A stretch of DNA of 64,000 nt from CAZNPH01 sp964574985. Lineage in GTDB: Bacteria; Bacteroidota; Bacteroidia; Bacteroidales; SM23-62. A program made the position numbers and the translations under genes. The stretch lies in contig CAZNPH010000011.1 in assembly GCA_964574985.1 (NCBI GenBank), forward strand, positions 1 to 64,000. The letters run 5' to 3'. Numbering within the stretch: position 1 is the first letter of the stretch; each line of letters opens with the position of its first letter. The notes beneath the pieces were generated by a model. That model was not told the DNA's origin, did not search any database, and saw only the letters and a program-made list of their open reading frames with translations. Shown one piece after another: positions 33,501 to 42,331 of this stretch.

Positions 33501-36155
33501 TCAAACGACAATATTTACAATCTTCCCGGGAACCACGATGATCCTTCTGGGGTTACTGCCTCCAAGCCATTTCGACGCAAGTTCGTGTTCCATGGCCATT
33601 TTTCTGACCTCTTCCTGTGGTGCGTTTACGGGCATTTTGATCCTGTAACGCAGCTTCCCGTTGAAAGAGACGGGATATTCGACTTCCTCTTCTTTGGCAT
33701 GTTCTTCGGAGTATTCGGGGAAGGACTGATCGGCGATGGTGGCATGCCCTCCCAGTATCTCCCATAGCTCTTCGGCCATATGGGGTGCGAAGGGGGAAAG
33801 AACCCGGATGAAGGCCCCGGCCGTATCTTTGGTCACCTTTCCCTGTTTGATGCATGCATTGGTGAAGATCATCATCTGTGAAACGGCTGTGTTGAAATGA
33901 AGCTGTTCGATGTCTTCGGACACTTTCCGGATGGTCTGATGGAGCAGCTTGAGAATATCGCCGTCTTCAGGTCCGGTGACAATGTTTTTCTTTTCGGAAA
34001 AGAACTGAAAAACCCTGTTTAAAAAGCCGTATACTCCCTTAATGCCGGTTTCTGACCAGGGTTTGGTAACGTTGAGCGGACCCATAAACATTTCGTACAG
34101 GCGGAAAGCATCGCTGCCGAATTTGGCGGTGACATCATCCGGATTGATAACGTTCTTGAGCGACTTGGACATTTTGGCCACGATCTGACTCAACTGTTCG
34201 CCGGTTTTCTTGTGATAAAACTTACCGTCTTTTTCCTCCACAAGGTCACTGGGAATTTTCGCTCCCTGTGGTGTTTCATATGCATAAGCCAGGATCATGC
34301 CCTGATTGAAAAGCTTTGGGAAAGGCTCATCGGTGGAAACGATCCCCAGGTCGTACAGAACCTTGTGCCAGAAACGGCTGTACAATAAATGAAGTACGGC
34401 ATGTTCGGCCCCCCCGATATACAGGTCAACCGGCATCCAGTATTTTTCCTTCTCCGGAGAAAAAGGCTGCCTGTCGTTGTGCGGGTCGGTGTAACGAAGA
34501 TAATACCAGCAGGAACCTGCCCACTGGGGCATGGTGTTGGTTTCCCTTCGTCCTTTCCGCCCGTTCCTGCCGGTTACATGAAGCCATTCACCTGCATTGG
34601 CCAGAGGGGATTCCCCTTCCGCTCCGGGCTGGTATTTTTCCAGTTCGGGCAGTTCAAGGGGCAATTCATCTTCATCCAGTATGGATATCTCCCCGTCTTC
34701 CCAGTGGATCACGGGGAAAGGTTCTCCCCAGTACCGCTGCCTGCTGAACAGCCAGTCACGCAGCTTATAGTTCACTGCATAATGGCCTGTTTTGTGTTTT
34801 TCCAGCCATCCGGTAATTTTCCGGATGCCTTTGTTTTTGCTTAATCCGTTTATGCTCAGCTCAGTTTCCCTGCTGGAGGAATTGATGAATATCCCGTCTT
34901 CCGTCCAGGGGGCATCTCCCCTGAGTACTTTCTCACGGAGCCCGGGCGGTGCATCTGCAGGATCCATGATGCACCTGACCGGCAATCCGAACTTTTTGGC
35001 AAATTCGAAATCCCGGGTATCGTGGGAGGGAACAGCCATAATGGCACCCGTTCCGTAGCCTGTGAGTACATAATCCGCTACCCAGATGGGGATTCGTTCA
35101 TTGTTGACCGGATTTATGGCGTAACGGCCGGTGAATACACCTGTTTTTTCCCTGGCCAGATCGGTCCGGTCAAGGTCCGATTTCGTGGATGCCTTCCGCA
35201 CATATTCCATGACTTCATCCATGCGTTCAGGCATGGTGATCTTTTCGGTCCATTCATGCTCCGGTGCGATTACCATGTAGGTGGCTCCGAAAAGGGTATC
35301 GGGCCGGGTGGTAAATACCCTGAGTTGTTCTTCCATGTCTTCGATACTGAAATCCACATCTGCTCCTTCGGAACGGCCGATCCAGTTCTTCTGCATGTCC
35401 TTGATCCCCTCAGGCCAGTCCAGCTCTGCGAGTCCGTTCAACAACCTTTCAGCATACAAAGGGATCCTCAGCATCCATTGCTTCAGATTCTTTTTCATGA
35501 CGGGATTCCCGCATTTTTCATGTGTCCCGTCGGTCAGCACTTCTTCGTTGGAGCAAACGATCCGGCAGTGTTCACAGTACCATACCCGGGCATTGGCGTA
35601 ATATGCCAGGCGTTTCCCGGCAATAAAACCGTCGGTTGCCTTTTTGCCCTGTTTTTTGATCTCATCCGGAACGGACAGTGTGTCTATGGGCTTTCCTTTC
35701 TGTTCTTCCGTATCATACCAGGTATTGTACAGGCGGATGAATATCCACTGGGTCCATTTGAAATACCGGGGATCGGTGGTATTGATCTCCCGGTCCCAGT
35801 CGTACGCGAGTCCGAGCGACTTGATCTGTTTTCTGAAAGTATCGCAATTTTTCTTTGTGGTGACCGCAGGATGGGTCCCGGTCTGGATGGCATATTGCTC
35901 GGCAGGGAGTCCGAATGCATCCCAACCCATGGGATGAAGCACATTGAAACCCTTCATGCGCTTGTACCGGGCCACAATGTCCGTGGCGGTATAGCCCTCA
36001 GGGTGTCCCACGTGAATGCCACTGCCCGAAGGATACGGGAACATGTCCAGGATATAGTACTTGGGTTTGGAATGATCGACCTCAACAGCAAAGGTCTTAT
36101 TCTTTTCCCAGTAGTCCTGCCATTTCTTTTCAATCCGTGTAAAATCGTATTCCAT
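33501..36155 (-). CDS. leuS: Leucyl-tRNA synthetase
   Basis: An 884-residue class I aminoacyl-tRNA synthetase. The HIGH motif appears as PSGSGIHVGHPEGYTATD, and KMSKS as KMSKSLKNVINPDDV near residue 650. The editing domain contains TTRPDTLFGATYMVIAPEH, and the C-terminal part binds the tRNA. The open frame extends ten codons to a TTG inside the promoter; ATG at 36155 is correct (MEYDFTRIEKKWQDYW). A TATTTTTG box lies at 36183-36190. Length is normal for the family. Confidence 0.97.
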   Translation of the reverse strand: MEYDFTRIEKKWQDYWEKNKTFAVEVDHSKPKYYILDMFPYPSGSGIHVGHPEGYTATDIVARYKRMKGFNVLHPMGWDAFGLPAEQYAIQTGTHPAVTTKKNCDTFRKQIKSLGLAYDWDREINTTDPRYFKWTQWIFIRLYNTWYDTEEQKGKPIDTLSVPDEIKKQGKKATDGFIAGKRLAYYANARVWYCEHCRIVCSNEEVLTDGTHEKCGNPVMKKNLKQWMLRIPLYAERLLNGLAELDWPEGIKDMQKNWIGRSEGADVDFSIEDMEEQLRVFTTRPDTLFGATYMVIAPEHEWTEKITMPERMDEVMEYVRKASTKSDLDRTDLAREKTGVFTGRYAINPVNNERIPIWVADYVLTGYGTGAIMAVPSHDTRDFEFAKKFGLPVRCIMDPADAPPGLREKVLRGDAPWTEDGIFINSSSRETELSINGLSKNKGIRKITGWLEKHKTGHYAVNYKLRDWLFSRQRYWGEPFPVIHWEDGEISILDEDELPLELPELEKYQPGAEGESPLANAGEWLHVTGRNGRKGRRETNTMPQWAGSCWYYLRYTDPHNDRQPFSPEKEKYWMPVDLYIGGAEHAVLHLLYSRFWHKVLYDLGIVSTDEPFPKLFNQGMILAYAYETPQGAKIPSDLVEEKDGKFYHKKTGEQLSQIVAKMSKSLKNVINPDDVTAKFGSDAFRLYEMFMGPLNVTKPWSETGIKGVYGFLNRVFQFFSEKKNIVTGPEDGDILKLLHQTIRKVSEDIEQLHFNTAVSQMMIFTNACIKQGKVTKDTAGAFIRVLSPFAPHMAEELWEILGGHATIADQSFPEYSEEHAKEEEVEYPVSFNGKLRYRIKMPVNAPQEEVRKMAMEHELASKWLGGSNPRRIIVVPGKIVNIVV

Positions 36156-36182
36156 GGGCGGTCTGTTGTAATCCGGAAACAA

Positions 36183-36190
36183 CAAAAATA
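36183..36190 (-). promoter_or_regulatory. Bacteroidota -7 box upstream of leuS (TATTTTTG)
   Basis: TATTTTTG on the minus strand fits TAnnTTTG and implies a leader of about 20 bases to the ATG at 36155. This rules out the TTG at 36185 as start. The -33 element is not clear. Confidence 0.5.
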
Positions 36191-36319
36191 TAAAAACTTG
36201 GCATTAGGAAGCCACAGGAACCGTGATAAATTGTCAATAGACGGAAAATTCACCGGTATGGATGAAGGAAATCAGATTTTTCCGGTTCCGTAATCAGATT
36301 CAAATGTCAGGATAAGGTA

Positions 36320-37216
36320 TCAGTGGTTTTCATCGTACCGTCTGATCTTCTCGATGATTTCTTTTTCAGCACCGTCATACATTTCCCGGATGAAATCATC
36401 GTTGAAATTGAAGATACGCTCTTCGAATGGCATACTGCCCACCCGGTCAAAAAGCATTTCACTGGCCTGTTTGATATCCTTTCCGTAGATGTGGTAGGAA
36501 TCCGCATGCCAGTTCAACCGGCCCAGCTCCACCTGCCTGCCGGTTCTTCCGGCGATCTCATCGGCGATCACTTCCCGGTTGAACCGGATAAATCCGAACA
36601 TATTCATGAAATTGGCACCCCAGGCGTCATTGCTGCGGAAACGGATGTTGCAGTTCAGCCACTGGATGCCCTGGTCATCTTCCATGATCCGGTACCAAAG
36701 GGATTGCAAACAGGGCGGATCATACACCGATGGATCGATGTTGGGCATCCAGGTGATCATCTGGGCCTGCCGGGTGTAAGGCTGCTTCAACAATTTACTG
36801 ATCACATGCTCGATCTGATCGATGTTGAGACCGGTATCTCTGCGCACCTTACTGCCGTTTTCCTCGACGATCTCCTTCCATGACCCGTAGTTTTTGAGCC
36901 GGCCATGGTAGGTATACTCCCAGCGGGTATCTTTGGGATCGTTCATGTTCTTTACCCAGTGGTCCTTGAACCCTTTCAGTTCAAGCACGTATTCCTTCAG
37001 GTCATCGAGTCCGCCCGGAAAAGCCTGATGGATCACCGGATCGGTTTCCGGCTCCTGAATGGTAATGTTCATGGTGCAATCGATGCTGGGAGGGTCCCCC
37101 GGCTTGTCATACTGTGTCCTGAAACGGGTTCCTTTCTTGTACAGCTTGAGCAGGGCCTCTTCGTAGGCCATGGCCAGGGTTTTCTCACACACATGCAATA
37201 CCGGTATGTTTTCCAT
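36320..37216 (-). CDS. Thymidylate-synthase-like protein, divergent
   Basis: A 298-residue protein of the thymidylate synthase/dCMP hydroxymethylase fold. The catalytic Cys is Cys169 in YDPPCLQSLWYRI. Arg-Ser-x-Asp appears as RSND (194-197), the Asn that reads uracil aligns with Asn205 in NFMNMFG, and the His-x-Tyr pair is HIY (242-244). Spacing differs from classical ThyA: 25 residues from Cys to Arg versus 20 in E. coli. An N-terminal part of about 130 residues is unlike ThyA. Because Asn rather than Asp sits at the pyrimidine-recognition site, dUMP is the likelier substrate (inference). It probably supplies dTMP if no other thyA/thyX exists. No other thymidylate gene is in the window. Confidence 0.7.
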   Translation of the reverse strand: MENIPVLHVCEKTLAMAYEEALLKLYKKGTRFRTQYDKPGDPPSIDCTMNITIQEPETDPVIHQAFPGGLDDLKEYVLELKGFKDHWVKNMNDPKDTRWEYTYHGRLKNYGSWKEIVEENGSKVRRDTGLNIDQIEHVISKLLKQPYTRQAQMITWMPNIDPSVYDPPCLQSLWYRIMEDDQGIQWLNCNIRFRSNDAWGANFMNMFGFIRFNREVIADEIAGRTGRQVELGRLNWHADSYHIYGKDIKQASEMLFDRVGSMPFEERIFNFNDDFIREMYDGAEKEIIEKIRRYDENH

Positions 37217-37459
37217 TCGAAAAAATTTTACTTAAATGTCATATTATTAGTTTGATACAATATCAGTTTTAACACTTTGGCTTTTTGTTGCCGGTCTCGT
37301 TCATGCTGTCCACATGCCGGGCCGGCGAACCCCCATTTGTCTTCAACCGACGGCAAACTGCCGGATCGGTGATGGGATCTCATTCGTAATAAAGTTTAGC
37401 GTAAACCTTTAATCAGCTTTTATAAAAAAGACCAACCGCGTTATTTTTCATTGCTTGTT
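37217..37459. other. Intergenic with one copy of a dispersed repeat
   Basis: No gene. Contains repeat copy B (37281-37352). The remainder is AT-rich upstream sequence of the thymidylate-synthase-like gene. Confidence 0.4.
37281..37352. repeat. Dispersed repeat, copy B (longest)
   Basis: TTTTTGTTGCCGGTC, TGTCCACATGCCGG, GCGAACCCCC, TTGTCTTCAACCGACGG. On the minus strand it reads NGGSPARHVDSMNETGNK, similar to the C-terminus of the DoxX-like protein (SPVRHVDNTRVAGNK). Copies A and C lie at 5803-5850 and 5191-5231. Confidence 0.5.
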
Positions 37460-38734
37460 TTATTGATCCAATATTTTTATCTGTTGAAAAACAAGACCAT
37501 AGTGGCTGCCCGGTGGCTTTTCCCGGATTTTGACATTTCTCCAGTCCCTGGCAAAATTCCCAGAATAGCACAACCAGCATGTTCTTCCGTCAGCGCTCAT
37601 GAACTTGGTGGGGAAATTCACAAAATATCCCTGTTCCCCGAAATCTTTCATATAGGAAACCAGTTTCCAGGGTCCGGTCACCCGGCCGGATTCCAGGATA
37701 TACGTATCCATTTTTTCCACGGTGGGCCAGCCGTCGGTTACGCACATCAGGTATTTTTTTAATGGCGCGTTGTAGCTGACGGTAACACATCCGCAACGGT
37801 TGTTCCAGTCGATCAAGGGTTCGATCCGGTCAAAATCCTTTGTCCATACCGGCCGGCCGCCGGCATTATGACCCCCGTAAAATTCATATGCAGAAGGATC
37901 GTTGATGTTTTCGATGCCGGGAACAACACGGATCAGGTAGATCTGGTCCCCGCTGATCCAGCTCAGGTTGGCAAATCTGGCTTTCTCGTCGGGATATTCC
38001 GCTCCGTGTCCGACCAGATAGGCATAACCGTCCGGTGAATGTTCCATGTTCTTCCCGAAATCCACAAAATGAGGAGCCCCGATCTTTACAGGATAACCCC
38101 ACATGCCGGTTTCCCCAAACAAAGGTTCCTCAGGGGTATGCGGTGTTTCTTCCCACGACTTGCCGTAGTCGGTGGACGTCCTGAAGCCCACCAGGGGGCC
38201 CAGCCAGGGCCAGTTGTATTTCACATCACCGAAAAAGGTTACCCCTTTGGGAGCCAGGCAATAGGTGCCGTAATACCATACCCCGTTGTATACCAGCGAA
38301 CCGCAGGGGTATCGCCCCCCGTAGGGATCAGGTTTGCTTGCGGTTGTGCCCAGACTGCAGATATTCAGGTTCAGGGGGTCATCCCCTTCTGCCACTGCCT
38401 GACCGGTAACATGGGGATAATCATGTGATACGGAGTGGTCCATGCCTCCGTCCAGGCGGGGCACATGTCCGTCCGTATAGGGGGAATACAATTTACCGTC
38501 CGAAGCCCATGAAAAATACCAGGTGTCGGCCAGCCGGTAATTGCTGCAACGGCCCATGAACATTATGCCCGTCAGGTCCGGGGATGGTTCGAAGGGGCAG
38601 TCCGGCGGCGGTTCTGACGGCCATGCAAAAGGCTCGAAATGGATGGATTTTTCCTTTTCCTGTCCGAAAGCGGAGAATACGGTCAACAATAAATACAGAA
38701 AAGGTAATGTAAAGGCAATCATCCTGTTTTTCAT
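37460..38734 (-). CDS. Secreted beta-propeller-type protein (DUF4185/sialidase-like)
   Basis: A 424-residue protein with a signal peptide (FTLPFLYLLLTVFSAFG). The rest is rich in aromatic beta strands with repeated elements such as TWYFSWASDGKLYSPY, GFRTSTDYGKSWEET, YGLVFQQIK. The phrase STDYGKSWEE resembles an Asp-box (SxDxGxTW), pointing to a five- or six-bladed propeller of the sialidase/DUF4185 kind. No complete catalytic set is recognised, so it may bind rather than cut glycans. Same strand as the GH9-like gene, 40 bases upstream, so co-transcription is likely. Part of the accessory carbohydrate region. Confidence 0.55.
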   Translation of the reverse strand: MKNRMIAFTLPFLYLLLTVFSAFGQEKEKSIHFEPFAWPSEPPPDCPFEPSPDLTGIMFMGRCSNYRLADTWYFSWASDGKLYSPYTDGHVPRLDGGMDHSVSHDYPHVTGQAVAEGDDPLNLNICSLGTTASKPDPYGGRYPCGSLVYNGVWYYGTYCLAPKGVTFFGDVKYNWPWLGPLVGFRTSTDYGKSWEETPHTPEEPLFGETGMWGYPVKIGAPHFVDFGKNMEHSPDGYAYLVGHGAEYPDEKARFANLSWISGDQIYLIRVVPGIENINDPSAYEFYGGHNAGGRPVWTKDFDRIEPLIDWNNRCGCVTVSYNAPLKKYLMCVTDGWPTVEKMDTYILESGRVTGPWKLVSYMKDFGEQGYFVNFPTKFMSADGRTCWLCYSGNFARDWRNVKIREKPPGSHYGLVFQQIKILDQ

Positions 38735-38774
38735 AATCGTGCAAAATTGTTGAAGTATGGTATGCCGAAGAATT

Positions 38775-40622
38775 TTATTGATCCAAACGAAGGATTCCGC
38801 TCAGCCATCCTGCGCTGTGCGGGATCCAATCCTCATCGGTCAATGAGGAAGGTGCATCGTTGGCTTTGACGGGATCGGTGTCCATCCTGAACTGTTCACC
38901 CGTGGAAAATCCGTTGCAGATCACTCCCCGGGTGGAAAACCAGGTGCCCGACCAGCGGTTGCCGATGTTGCAGATCAGGCTGCTGGGCCATGCCACCCCT
39001 TCGGGCACATCCGTGCTGTAGACCACGCAGGCCTTCAGATTCTCTTTGGTGATCCCCGCGTTGAGTCCGGCCAGCCACTGCAGGTTGCCGTAAGCAATAT
39101 CCACCAGTTTTTCCTCATTGAAGAGTCCGGAAAGCTCCATGGCCATGGCGGCCGTGTAACCGTATATGCTGTCGGTCCCGTGAAAAGGTCCGCCAAAAAA
39201 CAAGGCCCCTTCATCCCCGAAGATGCCCAGGGGAACGATCAGGAATGGATTTTTTTCACAACCCGGGATCAGGAATCCGTAGGTGAAATCTTCCAGGGTT
39301 TTTTTCCATTTTTCCGCATCATCATGGTCGGGCCACAGTTTGAGCATTTCTACAAAACACATGAGATAATTGGGGTACAGTCCGCCGATATCCGTCCCGA
39401 ATTCATTGTTCACAATGCCGTGAACCCAGGAATTTTCGGTGTGGGGCAGACTGGCGAATTCGCGAAAGTGCCCGTAAAAACCTGCTTCTGGATTGTCTTG
39501 TGTAACCTGCCTGTCCATGATCTCCCGCGCATACTCTATGCACATATCTTTTGCTTTTTCACCTTCAGCCCTCCATTTCTCCAGGGCACCCCAGCACATG
39601 AATACCAGGTCACGGGTCATGAATTCGAAGGTGGGTACGGAAGTGTCTTCCGGTATCCCCCGCTGGCGGAAACTGAAACCATAGGAACCCATGCATCGTT
39701 TATCCGTCGTCCTGAGCCAGTTGTATGTGCGTGCGGCTGCCTCCCGGTATCTTTCTTTTTTCTCTTCGTATTTTCCGGGAAGCATCCTGGCAGCCCGCCA
39801 GAGTGCCACCACGGCCTTGACCGCGTCATTGGGCAGAATATCATGTTCATGCCCCAGCAGATCGTGGGACATGGCACCGTCCGGATATCCCAGTTCCCTG
39901 GCCTTTTCCTGGGTCATCACCAGGTAGTCGCATCCCACGGTGATCTGCTTGTGGAGCCGTTCAATGCAGGCCTCATCCAGCCGTCCCCCGTTCAGTTCAA
40001 GCATGTCTTCCAGGGCGATGATCATGGCGCTCTGTGCACAGCTCTCCACCCAGAGTGTGCCTGCATCCTGCCATCCGGCACCGACCTTGGAAAATTTGGA
40101 CCTCCGCTCCAGCATATCCACGGAAGAAAGAATTGCCGTTTTGTCCCAGAATATGTTTTTGCCCACGCTAAGTTCCTCACTCTGCAATATCCTTTTTCCG
40201 TTGTCGATGATTTCGACGTTCCACTGTCCGGCTTCCTGAATGTCCCTGAATTCAGCCACCCACCAGTGGCTTTTCCAGATCTCGCCCCAATAATTGCAGT
40301 CGGTGGAGTACTTTCCCTCCTGATATACGGGGATCAGCCGGCAGATAACCTTATCGTTCATGGCTTCTTTGACAGGGAGTCTGACCACGATCCTGACAGG
40401 AAGCCCCGGTTCGTATCCGACCTGCGAGAACAGGAGTCCGGTTACCCCCTCCCCGGGCTTGCCCGTCCATTCATCGGGACCGAAAGGAGTGACCAGTTTC
40501 TTTTCGGCAGGCCGGGAACATCCCGGGGTGGTTGAAGATGCTGCTCCGGCAAACATGGCACCGGAAGCAAAGGCAGTGGATTTGACGAAATTCCGTCTTG
40601 AAAGCTTGGTTTTGTTTTTCAT
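38775..40622 (-). CDS. GH9-like exported protein, catalytic base replaced
   Basis: A 615-residue protein. The N-terminus has a Tat motif (SRRNFVKS) and a possible lipobox near TTPGC. Residues about 60-155 resemble the Ig-like domain of GH9 enzymes (FSQVGYEPGLPVRIVV). The (alpha/alpha)6 barrel follows. In GH9 the base and nucleophile-activating Asp pair sits in a GWxDAGD motif; here it reads GWQDAGT, so the second Asp is Thr189. Later positions such as DEDWIPHSAGWLSGI fit the family's catalytic acid region. Either the enzyme uses another residue or it is a binding protein. Same strand as the propeller gene, so probably one transcript. Confidence in GH9 similarity is moderate. Confidence 0.6.
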   Translation of the reverse strand: MKNKTKLSRRNFVKSTAFASGAMFAGAASSTTPGCSRPAEKKLVTPFGPDEWTGKPGEGVTGLLFSQVGYEPGLPVRIVVRLPVKEAMNDKVICRLIPVYQEGKYSTDCNYWGEIWKSHWWVAEFRDIQEAGQWNVEIIDNGKRILQSEELSVGKNIFWDKTAILSSVDMLERRSKFSKVGAGWQDAGTLWVESCAQSAMIIALEDMLELNGGRLDEACIERLHKQITVGCDYLVMTQEKARELGYPDGAMSHDLLGHEHDILPNDAVKAVVALWRAARMLPGKYEEKKERYREAAARTYNWLRTTDKRCMGSYGFSFRQRGIPEDTSVPTFEFMTRDLVFMCWGALEKWRAEGEKAKDMCIEYAREIMDRQVTQDNPEAGFYGHFREFASLPHTENSWVHGIVNNEFGTDIGGLYPNYLMCFVEMLKLWPDHDDAEKWKKTLEDFTYGFLIPGCEKNPFLIVPLGIFGDEGALFFGGPFHGTDSIYGYTAAMAMELSGLFNEEKLVDIAYGNLQWLAGLNAGITKENLKACVVYSTDVPEGVAWPSSLICNIGNRWSGTWFSTRGVICNGFSTGEQFRMDTDPVKANDAPSSLTDEDWIPHSAGWLSGILRLDQ

Positions 40623-40752
40623 GGCAACGGGTTGGTTTTGTTATGTTCAGTTGTGTTGGTTTTCCTTGCTGAATGAAGTACACAAGTTACTTAATTGTCG
40701 ATTATTGATGCAGGAATCGGGTTATTTTTTTAATTTTGCGCAGCAAACAAAA
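40623..40752. other. Intergenic before tRNA-Arg
   Basis: AT-rich spacer between the GH9-like gene and the tRNA. No ORF or hairpin with T tail is seen. Confidence 0.4.
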
Positions 40753-40826
40753 GGTCCCGTAGTTCAATTGGATAGAACGCCAGATTCCGGTTCTGGTGGT
40801 TGTGGGTTCGAGTCCCGCCGGGATCA
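40753..40826 (+). tRNA. tRNA-Arg (anticodon CCG)
   Basis: A 74-base cloverleaf: acceptor GGTCCCG/CGGGATC, anticodon stem CCAGA/TCTGG with loop TTCCGGT (anticodon CCG), and T arm GTGGG-TTCGAGT-CCCGC. CCA is not encoded. It sits at the left edge of the most decayed segment of the window, but no copy of its 3' end was found downstream. Confidence 0.92.
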
Positions 40827-40918
40827 CGAAATACGAACCATTCCACTTCTTCAAAATAATTATGGGTCTCTTCCCGGCCTGATCATACAATTGCAAGATC
40901 ATACCAAATCATAAGGCA

Positions 40919-42170
40919 ATGAAACGAATATGTTTATTTTCAGCGGTCATTATATGCCTCACCGGTTATCAATCCGGATCCGCCCAATCCACCGGGGACT
41001 TTCGTCCTCCTGCAGTTCCTCTTGTGGTGCATGATCCCTATTTCAGTATCTGGTCCATGTCTGAACATCTGACCGGGGATTATACCAGGCACTGGACCGG
41101 AAGCATCCATGAAATGTTCGGAATGTTGCGCATTGATGGTCAGGTATACAGATTTACCCGGGGATGGCCTGAATGGAATGAAAATTTATGGGGTGGGGAA
41201 GCTCTGCCCCCCATGAAACAGACCAGGCTGGAGATCACACCCACCCGCACCATATACACTTTTTCATCGGCAGTTGTTCAATTGCAGCTGAAATTTACCA
41301 CCCCCGCTTTGGCATATGACCTGGATATCCTCTCAAGACCTTTAACATACATCACCTGGAAGGTAAGCAGTTAGGATGGTAATAGACATGCTGTCGGAAC
41401 TGTATTTTGACGCGGCTTCGGAAATCGCCGTGAATGAGCCTTATCAGAATGTGTTTTCCTCAAGGTTCAAATTGAAAGATATTCATGTAATGCGTACAGG
41501 TACCAAAGAGCAGCCTGTATTGCAAAAATGGGGGGATAACCTGAGAATCGACTGGGGACATCTGTACCTGGCTGTCCCGCAGGGGAATGCCTGTGCTGTC
41601 ATTTTCAAAAGATTTCAAATATGTTGGCGGGGAACCGGAAGAAATAACCGCCATGCTGGCCTATGATGATGTTTATTTCATTGAATATTTGCATCGCAGA
41701 ATGAAACCGTACTGGAACAGAAATAATCTGGGAACAGGGCCCTTATTGCAAACGGCTTATCATCAGTTTGACTCCCTGACCCGGATTTGTGAAAATTTTG
41801 ACCGGTCCCTGAACGCTGAGCTGATTGCTGCCCGGCACTGGCCGGTGCTTCAAACCTGGCCCGGCTATCTTCTTGAAAATGGCATGGATCCTGCAAATCA
41901 GTTATGTGCCGATGATTTTACAGGGCATCTGGCCCACAATGCAAATTTGTCCCTGATGGCCATACGCAGTTTTGCTTATTCGTGCAAGGAGAAAGGAGCA
42001 TTTGAACAAAGCGAAAAATATTTACATGCATCCCGGGAAATGGTCTTGAAATGGGAAGAAAAAGCAGATGACGGGGATCATTACCGGCTGGCCTTTGACC
42101 GGCCGGGTACCTGGAGCCAGAAATACAATTTGATCTGTTCCCGGAAGAGATTGCAGACAAGGAAATCAGG
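40919..42170 (+). pseudogene. DUF4964/4965-type glutaminase family protein, decayed
   Basis: Three frames together spell a secreted glutaminase-family protein (DUF4964, DUF5127, DUF4965). The start has a signal peptide and DFRPPAVPLVVHDPYFSIWS. A nonsense TAG in place of Leu (SS-stop-DGNRHAV, about 41372) and an extra base soon after (about 41395) break the frame. A further shift lies near 41590. LAYDDVYFIEY continues, then SLNAELIAA jumps directly to RHWPVLQTWPGYLLENGMDP; relatives have roughly 130 residues between, including GTVDV-type catalytic sequences (from memory). A short deletion of about 20 bases joins YNLI to LFPEEIADKEI. The C-terminus is missing and is replaced by an XRE gene fragment. 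Confidence 0.8.
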
Positions 42171-42331
42171 GAGAAATGGGCTTTTTCCCCACCGGACATG
42201 CAGGATTGAAAGTTTGGAGTTACACGGCAGACAATTCATTCCATTGAAAAAGGGAAATTTATACCCTCCACGTTACTGGCTTTGAAACTTGCCGGTTTTT
42301 TCAACAAGCCGGTTGAAGAAATATTTTATTT
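42171..42331 (+). pseudogene. XRE-family regulator fragment fused to the glutaminase remnant
   Basis: In one frame from 42171 the sequence reads EKWAFSPPDMQD, a TGA at 42207-42209, then KFGVTRQTIHSIEKGKFIPS and TLLALKLAGFFNKPVEEIFY. This is the recognisable C-terminal two-thirds of a short XRE (Cro-like) regulator. The frame then runs into the IS element (TTVPFKN and so on, stop at 42375-42377). Its N-terminus is missing, replaced by glutaminase sequence. The helix-turn-helix word GVTRQTIHSIEKGKF is very typical, so identity is fairly secure. The in-frame TGA shows it is not functional. Confidence 0.7.

Noticed and set aside
35022..36293. Long plus-strand frame antisense to leuS
   Set aside because: leuS is clearly real on the other strand; the shadow frame has no domain and crosses the leuS promoter.
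39180..40535. Plus-strand frame of about 450 residues antisense to the GH9-like gene
   Set aside because: Shadow of a gene with signal and domain features on the minus strand.
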